From Macrococcoides goetzii (GTDB lineage Bacteria > Bacillota > Bacilli > Staphylococcales > Staphylococcaceae), in contig NZ_MJBI02000009.1 in assembly GCF_002742385.2 (NCBI RefSeq), positions 1 through 56,025 of the forward strand: 56,025 nt of DNA, in the 5' to 3' direction. This document shows, in pieces, positions 25,393 through 33,895 of this stretch. The position numbers and the translations under genes are program-made. The notes beneath the pieces are model-generated. The model saw only the letters and a list, made by a program, of their open reading frames with translations, was not told the origin of the DNA and ran no database searches. Every line of letters begins with the position of its first letter. Positions within the stretch are counted from its first letter, which is position 1.

Positions 25393-28300
25393 CTATAACG
25401 TAGCTGGTTTAAATTGTTTATGTCTTCCTGTTTTTCTGTTTATTATATTTACTGCCTCTTCCACTTGATAAATAAAATCTTGTTTTTTAATAGATGGTTG
25501 ATAATCTTTTTCTGCTATCTCTTGGTTACTAGTAACTAATTGAGTTAGTAATGCAATCTGTTGTTGTTGTGCTTGTAACATCTGTATCATCGCTTCATCA
25601 TTTCCACCAATAGCACCTAATTGACTAGGTCGTTTGTTTCCAATCGTTTTATTACCTTGAATCTGATTTGCAGCCATAGCAATCATACTCATTGCTTCAC
25701 TACGTCTTTTAGGATCTGTTGGAATTACCCATTCAGGATAACCACCCTCAGCAATGTTGTACCAACCAGCGTTATTGATTAAGCCACCTGTTGCAAATCT
25801 TCTTCTACCTGTTGGACCCCAACCAGAACGACCACCAGGATTATCACGTCTCCAGTTAGAGTTATTGAAGAATGCAAGCAATTGATCATAACCACTTCTG
25901 ATGTTTCCATGACCTTTCACTGCATATGCTCTAAATGTTTGCGGGATATATTGTAATAGTCCTTGAGCTGGATTTCCTGATGCCGTGTTTATATCCCAAA
26001 CTGCTGATGATTGAACAATATTTTGATTACCACCAGATTCACGATGAATCTGAGCAACAATTGCACTTACATCATTTCCTGTAAGACTTACTTTCATTTG
26101 TGCAGCTGCTTTTCTAATCATAGGAATCCAAGATTTTGCATTAGCACCTACATTTTTAGAAATATTCCCATTTGTAGCACCATTATTGCTCTTTAACCAA
26201 GGTAGAGGATCAAACGCTTTTCCGTTTTTTCTCATCTCGTAATGTAAGTGAGGACCAGTACTGAAACCTGTATTACCAGAAATCCCTAGTTTATGACCAG
26301 GTTTAATCATTTGACCATCTTTTACACTAATGCTACTCATATGTGCATAAATTACTTCTAAAGCACCAGAGATAATTTTGACCCACTTACCATATCCGCC
26401 TGCCATAAATGGTGGTACTTGAACACGACCACCAACAGTTGAATGTAATGGTTCATTGATGTAGTTGAAGTCTAAACCACTATGCCATCTAACTCCTGTT
26501 TCAGCGAAGTAAGCAGGATCATTACCATATCGATAACTTAACTTAGACATGTCTAAGAATCCACCATCTCCACCAGCTGACATCATACTATCAAAACCAT
26601 TTTGGAACATGTCAATGATAGCTTTTTTCATTTTGCCAAATATACCTCTAGCAAAATCTCCAATGAATCCACCTTTCATATTTTTGAATCCATCAAAACC
26701 AATTAAAGACATTATTTTAGAGAATAGTTTACCAGGATTACTTGCATAATCCATGACATCCCCTAAACCTTTCATAATATCTTTTGTTGTTTTTGCTATT
26801 TTGACACCTGTGTCTAATGCTGTATTCTTTAACCATGATCCAGCTGAACTTAAACCACTTTTTATCCCTGTACCTAAATCAAATTTAGGGAGCATTTGTT
26901 GGGTCTGTTTTCCACTGTATACTTTAGAGCCTTTTGGTAAGAATGTAGTAGTATCTCTATTTGGAGTTAAAACTCTTTTTCCATTAGGATATTCGATGAT
27001 TTCATTTCTGAATCCACCTTTACCATTACCTCTACCTTTATCTCCTACAACTGCCATTGTTCCTTGTGCAATCTTGCCATTTTTAACAATATTCTTATGC
27101 GTATGAGTAGTACCTGTGTGTAATTCAGGAATTTTAGGTAATCCTAAGTTTTTGCCTACTTTATTTACTGCACCAAGTAACTTATTGACACCTTTTTTAA
27201 CTGCACTTGTCATACCAGAAATATGTTCTTTTATTTTATCGATAATCAATTTAAGTCCATTTTTCATATTGTTAAAAGTTTTCTTGACTGACTTCCACAA
27301 TCCAGAGGCCATATTAACAGTGTTATTTTTTATGGATTTCCAAATGGAACTCATACTATTTCTTACTTTTGACATTATTGCTTTAGTTCCATTCCACAAA
27401 TTAGTGAAAATTTGTTTTACAGATTTCCATAAATTCGATACTGTTCCTGTTGTATGTTTTTTTATGTTTAGCCACACTGTTGCAAACATTTTTTTCAGGT
27501 TATACATAGTATTTTTTAAGAAGTTTCTTAATCTTAAAAATATATTGCGTGTAAAATTATAAATAGCATTTAAAATAGTCGAAAATTTATTTTTTATAAA
27601 ATCAAGTCCAAGTTTAAAAGTATTCTTAAACGAACCGATAAATAGTTTCGCTACTTTTAAAACTTTTCCAATCAACCAAAGCTGCACTAAGTTCCATACA
27701 AAAGTTAATGCACCTCTAAAAATTTGCTTTATGCCTTCCCACATTTTTTTCCAATTACCTGTGAAAAGTCCAGCAAAAACTTTAATTACTCCAAGAATAA
27801 TATCAAGAGCTCCTTTAATTATGCCTTTTATATTTTCCCAAGTAGAAACTATTAAAAATTTAATTGCTGGCCATACAAATTTCATAACTGCCCAAATTGC
27901 ATTCATAACAACTTTAATAACATTACCTATATTTCGAATTGCTTGCATTATGACAGTACCGTTTTGCTGCCAGAAAATACGCAACTGATCGCCTATACCT
28001 TTAGCAAAATCCATTATTGCGCCTACTGCTTGCATAGCTAAATTCTTAACTCCTGATAATGCTTTATTTACTACATTTCTAAATGTTTCAGACTTTTTGT
28101 AAGCTACAGTAAATGCTATGCCTAAACCTACTATCGCAGCTACAGTTAAACCTACAGGTCCAGTCATTAAAAGGAATAATGATTTTAATGCACTTAGTTT
28201 TCCTACAAAAAATTTCAACGGTCCACCTGCTTCAGCAAAAGCTGTTCCTAATGGCGCTACAAATTTCATAATAGAACCTAATGAACCTGCTAATATTCCT

Positions 28301-29541
28301 GCACCAGTTATAACTGGACCTAATGCTGCTAAAAAGCCACCAAAACCTAATGTAGCTATTTTTGCGCCTTCACTTAATCCAGAAAACCAAGTTGACACAC
28401 CTTTAACTGCACCAGACATTGATTTAAGTATGTCTACTGCTTTTGGAAGAATCGGCTTACCTAATTCTGCTAAAAAATCTTGAAATGCAGTTTTAACATT
28501 ACTTGTTTGAGTTGCTAAAGTATCTGATTCTCTTGAAGCTTGTCCTAAAGCACCAGATAACTTATTACCATCTTCAACCATTTGTAATAGAGTTAATTGT
28601 TTCTGTTGTTCGCTTAATTCAGCGAATGATTTACCATATAACTTATTGGCAGCTGCATTACGTGTTGTTTCTGTTGATGAAATACCAAGCGCTGCATCGT
28701 TCTCATAATTTCCTTTTAAATAAGACTGTAAAGCTTCTGTTGTTTCCTCGATTGATTTATCATAGAATGCTGCACTATCTGCTGCTGCCATTGTTGCTCT
28801 AGATGTTAAATCCATTGCTTCTTTTGTGTCAGCACCAGTAGTTTTAGCAAAAGCCGCCATTTGAGTAAACGATCCTCTTAATGCATTTGGTAATAATCCT
28901 GTTTTATCAGCGATTTCATCGAGTGATGATTGTGCCTGTCCTTCTAATTTTCCGAATACCTGGCTGAACTGTGAGCCTGCCGCTTCATATTCACCTGCTG
29001 CTTTTAATGCCCCAATACCTACACCAGCTAATGGAACTGTTAAACCCATTGTTAAGTTCTGGCCGACCCCACGCATTCTATCTCCAACAGATGTTAATTT
29101 ATCACCCATTGCATCTAATTGATTTCCCATGATAGTCCATTTACTTGATGCAATCTGTTGTTCTCGTGTAAATTCTTTAAACTCTTGTGATGTGTTTTCA
29201 AGTTGTCGTTCTAACATGTTTAAATGATCAACTTGTCGGTTGTATTCTTGTCTTATTTTAGATGCTTCAGCAGTGTGTGATTTACCTGCTTGTGTTAGTT
29301 CATCCATTTTAGCTTTTAGACCACTGACATTTTTCTGTTGCCCTTTAATCGTTGTTCCTAAATCCTCAATCGCATTTTCATAACTATCTACACTTTTTTC
29401 AGTGTATTTAAAATTGTTCATATTTGTTTTTAATGAACTGTTCAAATCCCTAAAAGAACGTTTGATTGTTCCAAGAGACCTCGTTATTCCAGTGTCGTCT
29501 AAATCTAAATCAATACTTAAACCTCTAATACGTTCTGCCAT
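25393..29541 (-). CDS. Tape measure protein with M23 peptidase and lytic transglycosylase domains
   Basis: A 1382-residue tail-length ruler. N-terminal coiled coils (about 1-140) and a PhageMin/tape-measure domain with GALKAAGEYEAAGSQFSQVFG are followed by hydrophobic helices (about 400-480, 540-610) and basic helical repeats with recurring LWKSVK units. Two wall-degrading domains follow: an M23/LytM peptidase (about 1010-1110, zinc ligands in RWHSGLDF and HLHYE) and an SLT-type transglycosylase (about 1130-1240, HRESGGN with the catalytic Glu, then GLLQYIPQTF). These assist DNA entry through peptidoglycan. Its length should set the tail length. Confidence 0.93.
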   Translation of the reverse strand: MAERIRGLSIDLDLDDTGITRSLGTIKRSFRDLNSSLKTNMNNFKYTEKSVDSYENAIEDLGTTIKGQQKNVSGLKAKMDELTQAGKSHTAEASKIRQEYNRQVDHLNMLERQLENTSQEFKEFTREQQIASSKWTIMGNQLDAMGDKLTSVGDRMRGVGQNLTMGLTVPLAGVGIGALKAAGEYEAAGSQFSQVFGKLEGQAQSSLDEIADKTGLLPNALRGSFTQMAAFAKTTGADTKEAMDLTSRATMAAADSAAFYDKSIEETTEALQSYLKGNYENDAALGISSTETTRNAAANKLYGKSFAELSEQQKQLTLLQMVEDGNKLSGALGQASRESDTLATQTSNVKTAFQDFLAELGKPILPKAVDILKSMSGAVKGVSTWFSGLSEGAKIATLGFGGFLAALGPVITGAGILAGSLGSIMKFVAPLGTAFAEAGGPLKFFVGKLSALKSLFLLMTGPVGLTVAAIVGLGIAFTVAYKKSETFRNVVNKALSGVKNLAMQAVGAIMDFAKGIGDQLRIFWQQNGTVIMQAIRNIGNVIKVVMNAIWAVMKFVWPAIKFLIVSTWENIKGIIKGALDIILGVIKVFAGLFTGNWKKMWEGIKQIFRGALTFVWNLVQLWLIGKVLKVAKLFIGSFKNTFKLGLDFIKNKFSTILNAIYNFTRNIFLRLRNFLKNTMYNLKKMFATVWLNIKKHTTGTVSNLWKSVKQIFTNLWNGTKAIMSKVRNSMSSIWKSIKNNTVNMASGLWKSVKKTFNNMKNGLKLIIDKIKEHISGMTSAVKKGVNKLLGAVNKVGKNLGLPKIPELHTGTTHTHKNIVKNGKIAQGTMAVVGDKGRGNGKGGFRNEIIEYPNGKRVLTPNRDTTTFLPKGSKVYSGKQTQQMLPKFDLGTGIKSGLSSAGSWLKNTALDTGVKIAKTTKDIMKGLGDVMDYASNPGKLFSKIMSLIGFDGFKNMKGGFIGDFARGIFGKMKKAIIDMFQNGFDSMMSAGGDGGFLDMSKLSYRYGNDPAYFAETGVRWHSGLDFNYINEPLHSTVGGRVQVPPFMAGGYGKWVKIISGALEVIYAHMSSISVKDGQMIKPGHKLGISGNTGFSTGPHLHYEMRKNGKAFDPLPWLKSNNGATNGNISKNVGANAKSWIPMIRKAAAQMKVSLTGNDVSAIVAQIHRESGGNQNIVQSSAVWDINTASGNPAQGLLQYIPQTFRAYAVKGHGNIRSGYDQLLAFFNNSNWRRDNPGGRSGWGPTGRRRFATGGLINNAGWYNIAEGGYPEWVIPTDPKRRSEAMSMIAMAANQIQGNKTIGNKRPSQLGAIGGNDEAMIQMLQAQQQQIALLTQLVTSNQEIAEKDYQPSIKKQDFIYQVEEAVNIINRKTGRHKQFKPATL

Positions 29542-29566
29542 TTACTCACCTACCTTCAATTTGACA

Positions 29567-29610
29567 AATAAAAAAGTCATTAACCCCCGAATGCGGAGAT
29601 TAATGACTTT
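29567..29610 (-). terminator. Terminator at the end of the tail-chaperone region
   Basis: AAAGTCATTAA/TTAATGACTTT stem with a C/G-rich loop and a six-T tail on the minus strand. It overlaps the last codons of the frameshift extension and could lower tape-measure expression. Confidence 0.8.
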
Positions 29611-29783
29611 GTCTTTTTAGGTTTATTCTTTTCTTCTACAACTTCCATAAAGAAAGAAAATGGCATATCCAGTATTTCGTTTATATCTTTTCCTGATTCA
29701 TGCATCATATTGTAAATAAGTTTTTTCATATTTACTTTATGTTCTGCATAAGTAATACCTTCTATACCATCTTCGCTAGTTCC
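29580..29783 (-). CDS. Frameshift extension of the tail assembly chaperone (gpGT-like)
   Basis: A 67-residue frame that opens by -1 slippage at the end of the upstream chaperone gene and has no start at its beginning. Sequence runs GTSEDGIEGITYAEHKV... to DMPFSFFMEVVEEKNKPKKT and ends SLISAFGG. The length, position before the tape-measure gene and frame relation match the lambda G/GT arrangement common to long-tailed phages. The fusion would be about 173 residues. Confidence 0.85.
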   Translation of the reverse strand, partial: GTSEDGIEGITYAEHKVNMKKLIYNMMHESGKDINEILDMPFSFFMEVVEEKNKPKKTKSLISAFGG

Positions 29784-30100
29784 TTTTTTCTTTCTTCATC
29801 CATCTTCCCTTGTGCAACCCACTCAATTTGACTCATTAATTCTTGACCTGCATCAGGAGAATGTAATCCATCTAACAATTGATCACGTGTGAATTGTTTG
29901 TTATAAATATCTACAACCATATCTAACATAATATCCATCTGTTGTTTTTCAGTTAAACTTTTATTATTTTCAATCTCGTCTTGTACATCTGCTGCATCAT
30001 ACATTTTTCTAAATGGAATAAATGTTGGTGTTAAATAAGTGTCAAATACAGGTTTATCGTCTTTTACGTCTTTTACTAATTTAATAAAGTTTCTTTTCAT
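29762..30100 (-). CDS. Tail assembly chaperone (gpG-like)
   Basis: A 112-residue protein, helical and acidic in the middle (YDAADVQDEIENNKSLTEKQ), ending KKELAKMV. In-frame product of the two-product chaperone gene; the longer product arises by -1 frameshifting at 29783-29789. Such proteins coat the tape measure during tail-tube assembly. Confidence 0.85.
   Translation of the reverse strand: MKRNFIKLVKDVKDDKPVFDTYLTPTFIPFRKMYDAADVQDEIENNKSLTEKQQMDIMLDMVVDIYNKQFTRDQLLDGLHSPDAGQELMSQIEWVAQGKMDEERKKELAKMV
29783..29789 (-). promoter_or_regulatory. -1 ribosomal slippery heptamer
   Basis: A-AAA-AAG in the 0 frame (codons AGA AAA AAG GAA), a classic -1 slippery site. After slippage the next codon is GGA and the frame runs open for 67 codons. 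The site lies six codons before the 0-frame stop. Confidence 0.85.
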
Positions 30101-30125
30101 GTTTATATACCTACCTTTTTATTTT

Positions 30126-30317
30126 TTATAAATTAAATGTTTCTTTTAATGTTTTTTTGAAGTCAATTTCATCTTGTTGATTGTTTAAAACTGCATATGC
30201 TTTTACTAAACTGTCTAAATTATCTCGTTCTAAGGTAGCGCCTTTATGCTTTACTAGTATTTCAGCATAGACATATATACCTTCTAATACTTTTGCTTTC
30301 GCCTTATCTACATTCAT
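30126..30317 (-). CDS. Small tail-module protein
   Basis: A 63-residue protein starting at ATG 30317 with AAGGAG ten bases upstream (the frame is open to 30374, but the extra part runs through a hairpin). Contains KAKAKVLEGIYVYAEILVKH and LDSLVKAYAVLNNQ, predicted helical. No function recognised; the slot between the major tail protein and chaperones often holds a small structural or assembly protein. Confidence 0.65.
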   Translation of the reverse strand: MNVDKAKAKVLEGIYVYAEILVKHKGATLERDNLDSLVKAYAVLNNQQDEIDFKKTLKETFNL

Positions 30318-30364
30318 ATCATCGTATCTCCTTAATTTTGCAAAATTATCAATCAAAAGATTGA

Positions 30365-30388
30365 AGGTACTCAAATTAATGAGTACCT
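30365..30388 (-). terminator. Attenuator hairpin after the major tail protein gene
   Basis: Perfect nine-base stem AGGTACTCA/TGAGTACCT with no strong T-run, followed by a second small TCAATC/GATTGA hairpin. It probably protects the abundant upstream mRNA or attenuates transcription. Confidence 0.5.
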
Positions 30389-30394
30389 AGTATG

Positions 30395-31003
30395 TTATGC
30401 TCCTGGTAAAGCTTCTGTTGGATAACCAACACCAAATACTGCCATAAAGATAGCATCTCGTGCGGCAGTTGAACCTTTTTCATCACGACCAAAGATAACT
30501 GATTTTTCTTCAGTGAATCCTTGAACTTTTCTGTCCATAAATTCAGCAGTCATTGAATCACTAGAGAACTCAACTGAATCTTCTTTCGTTTGGTTAGATT
30601 GTTCTGGTTTAGTGAATTTACCTTTAGGTAATCCAACCCATTCCTTAGAACCGTCTTCATGCGTTTTAGCAAATACTACACCTACATAAGGTGGATTATC
30701 AGTATTACCGTATGCATATAACCCGTTTTCTAATTTTTCTAAGCCGAAAAGTACAACACGATCTTCAACAGGTAACTTATGAAATTGTGATTCAACTTCA
30801 ACAGTACCATTTGATGTTGCAATTTCAGATACACGGTTATCCCCGTAAGCTTTCTCAATAGATTGTTTTTGTGATACTGAAATTTCCTGTAAGAATTTAA
30901 TTCTTTCAGGTGCAGTACCTACAATTGTTTCTTCGTTTTCGGTATTTAATACACCATAGTAAAATTCATCTACACCAGTAGTAGCATGATAATTTTTAGC
31001 CAT
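30395..31003 (-). CDS. Major tail protein
   Basis: A 202-residue protein with a strong AGGAGG site. Contains GVDEFYYGVLNTENEE, YVGVVFAKTHEDGSKEWVGL and the FMDRKVQGFTEEKSVIF segment found in staphylococcal phi13/phiSLT-type tail tube proteins. Polymerises into the tail tube. Ends in LPGA, like the capsid protein. Confidence 0.88.
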   Translation of the reverse strand: MAKNYHATTGVDEFYYGVLNTENEETIVGTAPERIKFLQEISVSQKQSIEKAYGDNRVSEIATSNGTVEVESQFHKLPVEDRVVLFGLEKLENGLYAYGNTDNPPYVGVVFAKTHEDGSKEWVGLPKGKFTKPEQSNQTKEDSVEFSSDSMTAEFMDRKVQGFTEEKSVIFGRDEKGSTAARDAIFMAVFGVGYPTEALPGA

Positions 31004-31017
31004 TTATAATCCTCCTA

Positions 31018-31428
31018 TTAATTAACTTTATTTTGTCGATAAAAAATACCCTCGTACCTTTTCGCACGACGGTATATTTTGAGATCTTTATCGTATTCTG
31101 GTTTAGCATTAGAAGTATTTTCTAATCCTAATTTTTCTTTTAAAACTCTCGATACGTAATAACTTAATTCTTTACATGTATTTCTTGCGTTATAGTTACT
31201 TGATAAAGGACAGAATATGTCGACCTGTACTAAGTAACTCAAAGCTAAATTGTCATTGTCAGCGTATTCGTAAGGTAACGTGTCATCTACTTCAGATATA
31301 ACGATATAAGGTTGTGATTGTGAAGCTGGCTCTGGATAATTATCTATTTTAATGTGTTTTCCTGTATAGGAAGTTACTTCTCTGTCATCAATTAAGATTT
31401 CATATATTTCCATTGGAATATCTCTCAT
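31018..31428 (-). CDS. Tail terminator/neck protein (phage DUF806-like)
   Basis: A 136-residue protein in the slot between HK97 gp10 and the major tail protein, where the tail terminator normally lies. PYIVISEVDDTLPYEYADND and YLVQVDIFC are typical of these small neck proteins. ATG at 31428 has GAGAGG upstream and overlaps the preceding gene by four bases. Confidence 0.75.
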   Translation of the reverse strand: MRDIPMEIYEILIDDREVTSYTGKHIKIDNYPEPASQSQPYIVISEVDDTLPYEYADNDNLALSYLVQVDIFCPLSSNYNARNTCKELSYYVSRVLKEKLGLENTSNAKPEYDKDLKIYRRAKRYEGIFYRQNKVN

Positions 31429-31820
31429 CGCATATACCTCTCAACTTCTGACTTTAAAGTTTTAAAATAGATTTCCCTTGATTGCCTAATTGCTCTATCA
31501 ATTGCCCCTTTACCTTTCGGATTAGGATTTTTGATTGTCCCAAATTCATTAAGATGAATAATTCTGTACCTGTCATTTGGACCTCGCCAATGTATCTTTA
31601 TTGTACGTTTGCCATTAAGCCACATTGGATCACTGATTGTAATTTCTCTTTGAGATTTACCAGTGTCTTTAAATTCATCAAAGTTATCGTAAATAGCTTT
31701 TTTAATGTGCTTTGCACCTTCTAATAAAGCTTTGTCAATCCATCTTTTTGAATGCACTGGTCCAAATCTCACATTTAATTGTTTTTCAAGATCTCTTAAA
31801 CCTTCGACTTTAATTGGCAT
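31425..31820 (-). CDS. HK97 gp10-type tail-completion protein
   Basis: A 131-residue protein starting at ATG 31820 (AGGTG upstream). MPIKVEGLRDLEKQL and ALLEGAKHIKKAIYDN are characteristic of the HK97_gp10/YqbI neck family; IHWRGPNDRYRIIHLNEFG follows. It joins head and tail. Confidence 0.82.
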   Translation of the reverse strand: MPIKVEGLRDLEKQLNVRFGPVHSKRWIDKALLEGAKHIKKAIYDNFDEFKDTGKSQREITISDPMWLNGKRTIKIHWRGPNDRYRIIHLNEFGTIKNPNPKGKGAIDRAIRQSREIYFKTLKSEVERYMR

Positions 31821-32184
31821 ATGAAACACCTACAACCTTCAACATCTCTTTGTCATCACTTTTTGTAGAAAAATGTTCAACATCAAACTCTATACCAGAA
31901 TACAGTCCTTCAAGTATTTTGAATTTATCTGAGTGTTCAATATTATAATCTTCATGTGGATGTCTAAAGTTAAGGCTGACAATGTGTTTAGAATTTGTTG
32001 TGTCGATTTTTTCAATATCTTTTAAACTTGAATCATATAGTTCGCATAAGGTAGTGAATACCGCTTTAGTAGATACCGTTGGATATGGTCCATCGTCTGA
32101 TATAGATTTATAAAAAGTAACAGGTACACGCAAATCACCATTAGTTACTTTTGGTGGCGTGTATCCTTTATACATCACTCTCAT
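31810..32184 (-). CDS. Head closure protein
   Basis: A 124-residue beta-rich protein (GDLRVPVTFYKSISDDGPYP; IVSLNFRHPHEDY) in the position of SPP1 gp16-type head-closure proteins. AGGAGG precedes the ATG at 32184. Overlaps both neighbours by a few bases, indicating coupled translation. Confidence 0.75.
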   Translation of the reverse strand: MRVMYKGYTPPKVTNGDLRVPVTFYKSISDDGPYPTVSTKAVFTTLCELYDSSLKDIEKIDTTNSKHIVSLNFRHPHEDYNIEHSDKFKILEGLYSGIEFDVEHFSTKSDDKEMLKVVGVSYAN

Positions 32185-32455
32185 AATCTACCTCCTGCAT
32201 ATTGTCTAATGCAAAAGAGGTGATAGGACCTAAGAAGTTTTCATGAAAATATTCAAGTGCGTCATTATAAGCGTATCTTGTACGTTCATAAACTAATGTT
32301 GCACCTTGATAATTATTATCCATATCAAACTCCTGACATCTACTTTTAATATCTTCATATGATTCATTTAATAATTGTTCGATATGTTCATCTTCAAAAG
32401 TATGAAATATCTTCAATCTTTGTTTTGCAATATTTACATGATCATTCGTTATCAT
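32168..32455 (-). CDS. Head-tail connector (gp6-like)
   Basis: A 95-residue helical protein (LLNESYEDIKSRCQEF; LVYERTRYAYNDALEYFHEN) matching the HK97 gp6-like/Phage_connect_1 family, which forms a ring below the portal. Confidence 0.82.
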   Translation of the reverse strand: MITNDHVNIAKQRLKIFHTFEDEHIEQLLNESYEDIKSRCQEFDMDNNYQGATLVYERTRYAYNDALEYFHENFLGPITSFALDNMQEVDYESDV

Positions 32456-32463
32456 TTAATCAC

Positions 32464-32625
32464 CTACTTCTTATCATCTTTACGAATCAAAGCAGTACCA
32501 TGTTCTTTTAACGTTTCATTAATTTCATTTGCACGTTTTACAGTACGCTCAACTTCTTCGCCTTTTTTAAGTACTACATTTTCTTCGTAATCTTCAAAGT
32601 CAAAACCAACTTCAAATAACGCCAT
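32464..32625 (-). CDS. Small head-region protein
   Basis: A 53-residue protein (MALFEVGFDFEDYEENVVLK, then KGEEVERTVKRANEINETL) with ATG at 32625 and GGTGG upstream, between capsid and connector genes. Short proteins with this opening occupy the same place in many HK97-type Firmicute phages; the function is not known to me. Confidence 0.75.
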   Translation of the reverse strand: MALFEVGFDFEDYEENVVLKKGEEVERTVKRANEINETLKEHGTALIRKDDKK

Positions 32626-32651
32626 ACTATTCACCACCTTTTAAATGAATT

Positions 32652-32678
32652 AAAAAAGGAGCGTTATATTACGCTCCT
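32652..32678 (-). terminator. Attenuator at the end of the capsid gene
   Basis: AGGAGCGT/ACGCTCCT eight-base stem followed on the minus strand by six T. The stem overlaps the capsid stop codon. Probably partial termination that keeps capsid mRNA more abundant than the downstream genes. Confidence 0.75.
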
Positions 32679-33883
32679 GGAAGTGTTTCAGTTGTTACTT
32701 CTTCTGGTGCTGGTGGCATACCTGCAATATTTAATGTGTATACATTTGATACATTGTTGTCTTCAGGTAAACCATGTGCAAATTGCTTAGCAATAAATAC
32801 ATCGCAATCTTCTAAAGCTAATGTTTGATCATAAGATTTGATTGATACTCCGCCAGTTTGAACTGCATAGTAACGTTTACCAACGAAAGCAATTGCTTGG
32901 CCATAAGGTACAAATTCAGATGGTACTACTTCGATTTGGTATGGTAATGCAGTTACCCATTGACCATTTGGTGTAAGCATAGTGTATTGAGCTTGTACAA
33001 AGAATTGTAATGCAGGGTGAACAGCAATTGAGATTGATCCTAATACATTTAATGGTTTGCCTTTTTCATCAAATGATAATTTCGTTGCTAAATTTGCTAA
33101 TTCAGTAACAGTAGTTTTTTCGTCAGCAAATGTTAATTCGCCAACTGGTGTTTTATCAGCAGTACCAGTGATATTTCCATCTTCATCACGTGTGATTTGT
33201 TGGTTTAATCCGTAAGGTTGATTAGCACCTGAACCTTTACCTAATACAACACCTTCTTCAATTTTAATCGCCATTGCTTCAGCTAATTGACCACGCACAA
33301 AACGTTCAACCCATTCAGGACCAAACTCTAATAAATCTTTCGGCACTACTGCAAATGCAGTTAATTTATTTTGAGAGAAAGCATACTCAGTGAAGTTAGC
33401 ATTGATTTGACCTTGAATTTTACCAAAAATTTCACCCCATACAGCTGCACCTTCAGGCTTACCGACAATAATTCGAGTACGTAAACCAGCAACTTGGAAG
33501 TTAATTTTTGCTAATAACGGTCGCTCACGTTGCATATCTTCAAAGATGCGTAAAACTGTTGTTTCTGGTAATAATTTTTCCTCTTTGAAAGTGTCTAAAT
33601 TTGCTTCATCTTCTACTAAGTTAGTAAAGAATTGACGTTCTTTAGCAGTTAAAACGTTATTTCCACGCTTTAAAGCGATTTCACCATCTAATGTAGCGTT
33701 CATTGCTTCAGTACGTGCTTTAGTCATAATGTCGTTAGTTAAATTAGCAGTGAAAGCACTCATATACTCATTATATTTTTCTTCTACAACTTCAGCCGCT
33801 TCACCATCACGTGCTGCTTTGAAATATTCTTCTTTTAAGTTCTTAATATTGCTATTTGTTTCATCTTTAAATTTAATCGTCAT
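32669..33883 (-). CDS. Major capsid protein (HK97 fold)
   Basis: A 404-residue HK97-type capsid protein. The first about 100 residues are a charged helical delta-domain (EYFKAARDGEAAEVVEEKY), expected to be removed by the upstream protease. The body contains FEDMQRERPLLAKINFQVAG, WVERFVRGQLAEAMAIKIE and EGVVLGKGSGANQPYGLN, typical of the family. Ends ETLPGA. Confidence 0.92.
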   Translation of the reverse strand: MTIKFKDETNSNIKNLKEEYFKAARDGEAAEVVEEKYNEYMSAFTANLTNDIMTKARTEAMNATLDGEIALKRGNNVLTAKERQFFTNLVEDEANLDTFKEEKLLPETTVLRIFEDMQRERPLLAKINFQVAGLRTRIIVGKPEGAAVWGEIFGKIQGQINANFTEYAFSQNKLTAFAVVPKDLLEFGPEWVERFVRGQLAEAMAIKIEEGVVLGKGSGANQPYGLNQQITRDEDGNITGTADKTPVGELTFADEKTTVTELANLATKLSFDEKGKPLNVLGSISIAVHPALQFFVQAQYTMLTPNGQWVTALPYQIEVVPSEFVPYGQAIAFVGKRYYAVQTGGVSIKSYDQTLALEDCDVFIAKQFAHGLPEDNNVSNVYTLNIAGMPPAPEEVTTETLPGA

Positions 33884-33895
33884 TCAAATTTCCTC

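Noticed and set aside
26549-28802. Several plus-strand open frames opposite the tape-measure gene
   Set aside because: Antisense shadows of a low-GC, Lys/Asn-rich gene; no ribosome binding sites or recognisable products.
30395-33883. Shared LPGA C-terminus of capsid and major tail proteins as a sorting signal
   Set aside because: No hydrophobic or charged tail follows, and the similarity is confined to a few codons next to attenuator hairpins; probably coincidence or local sequence exchange.
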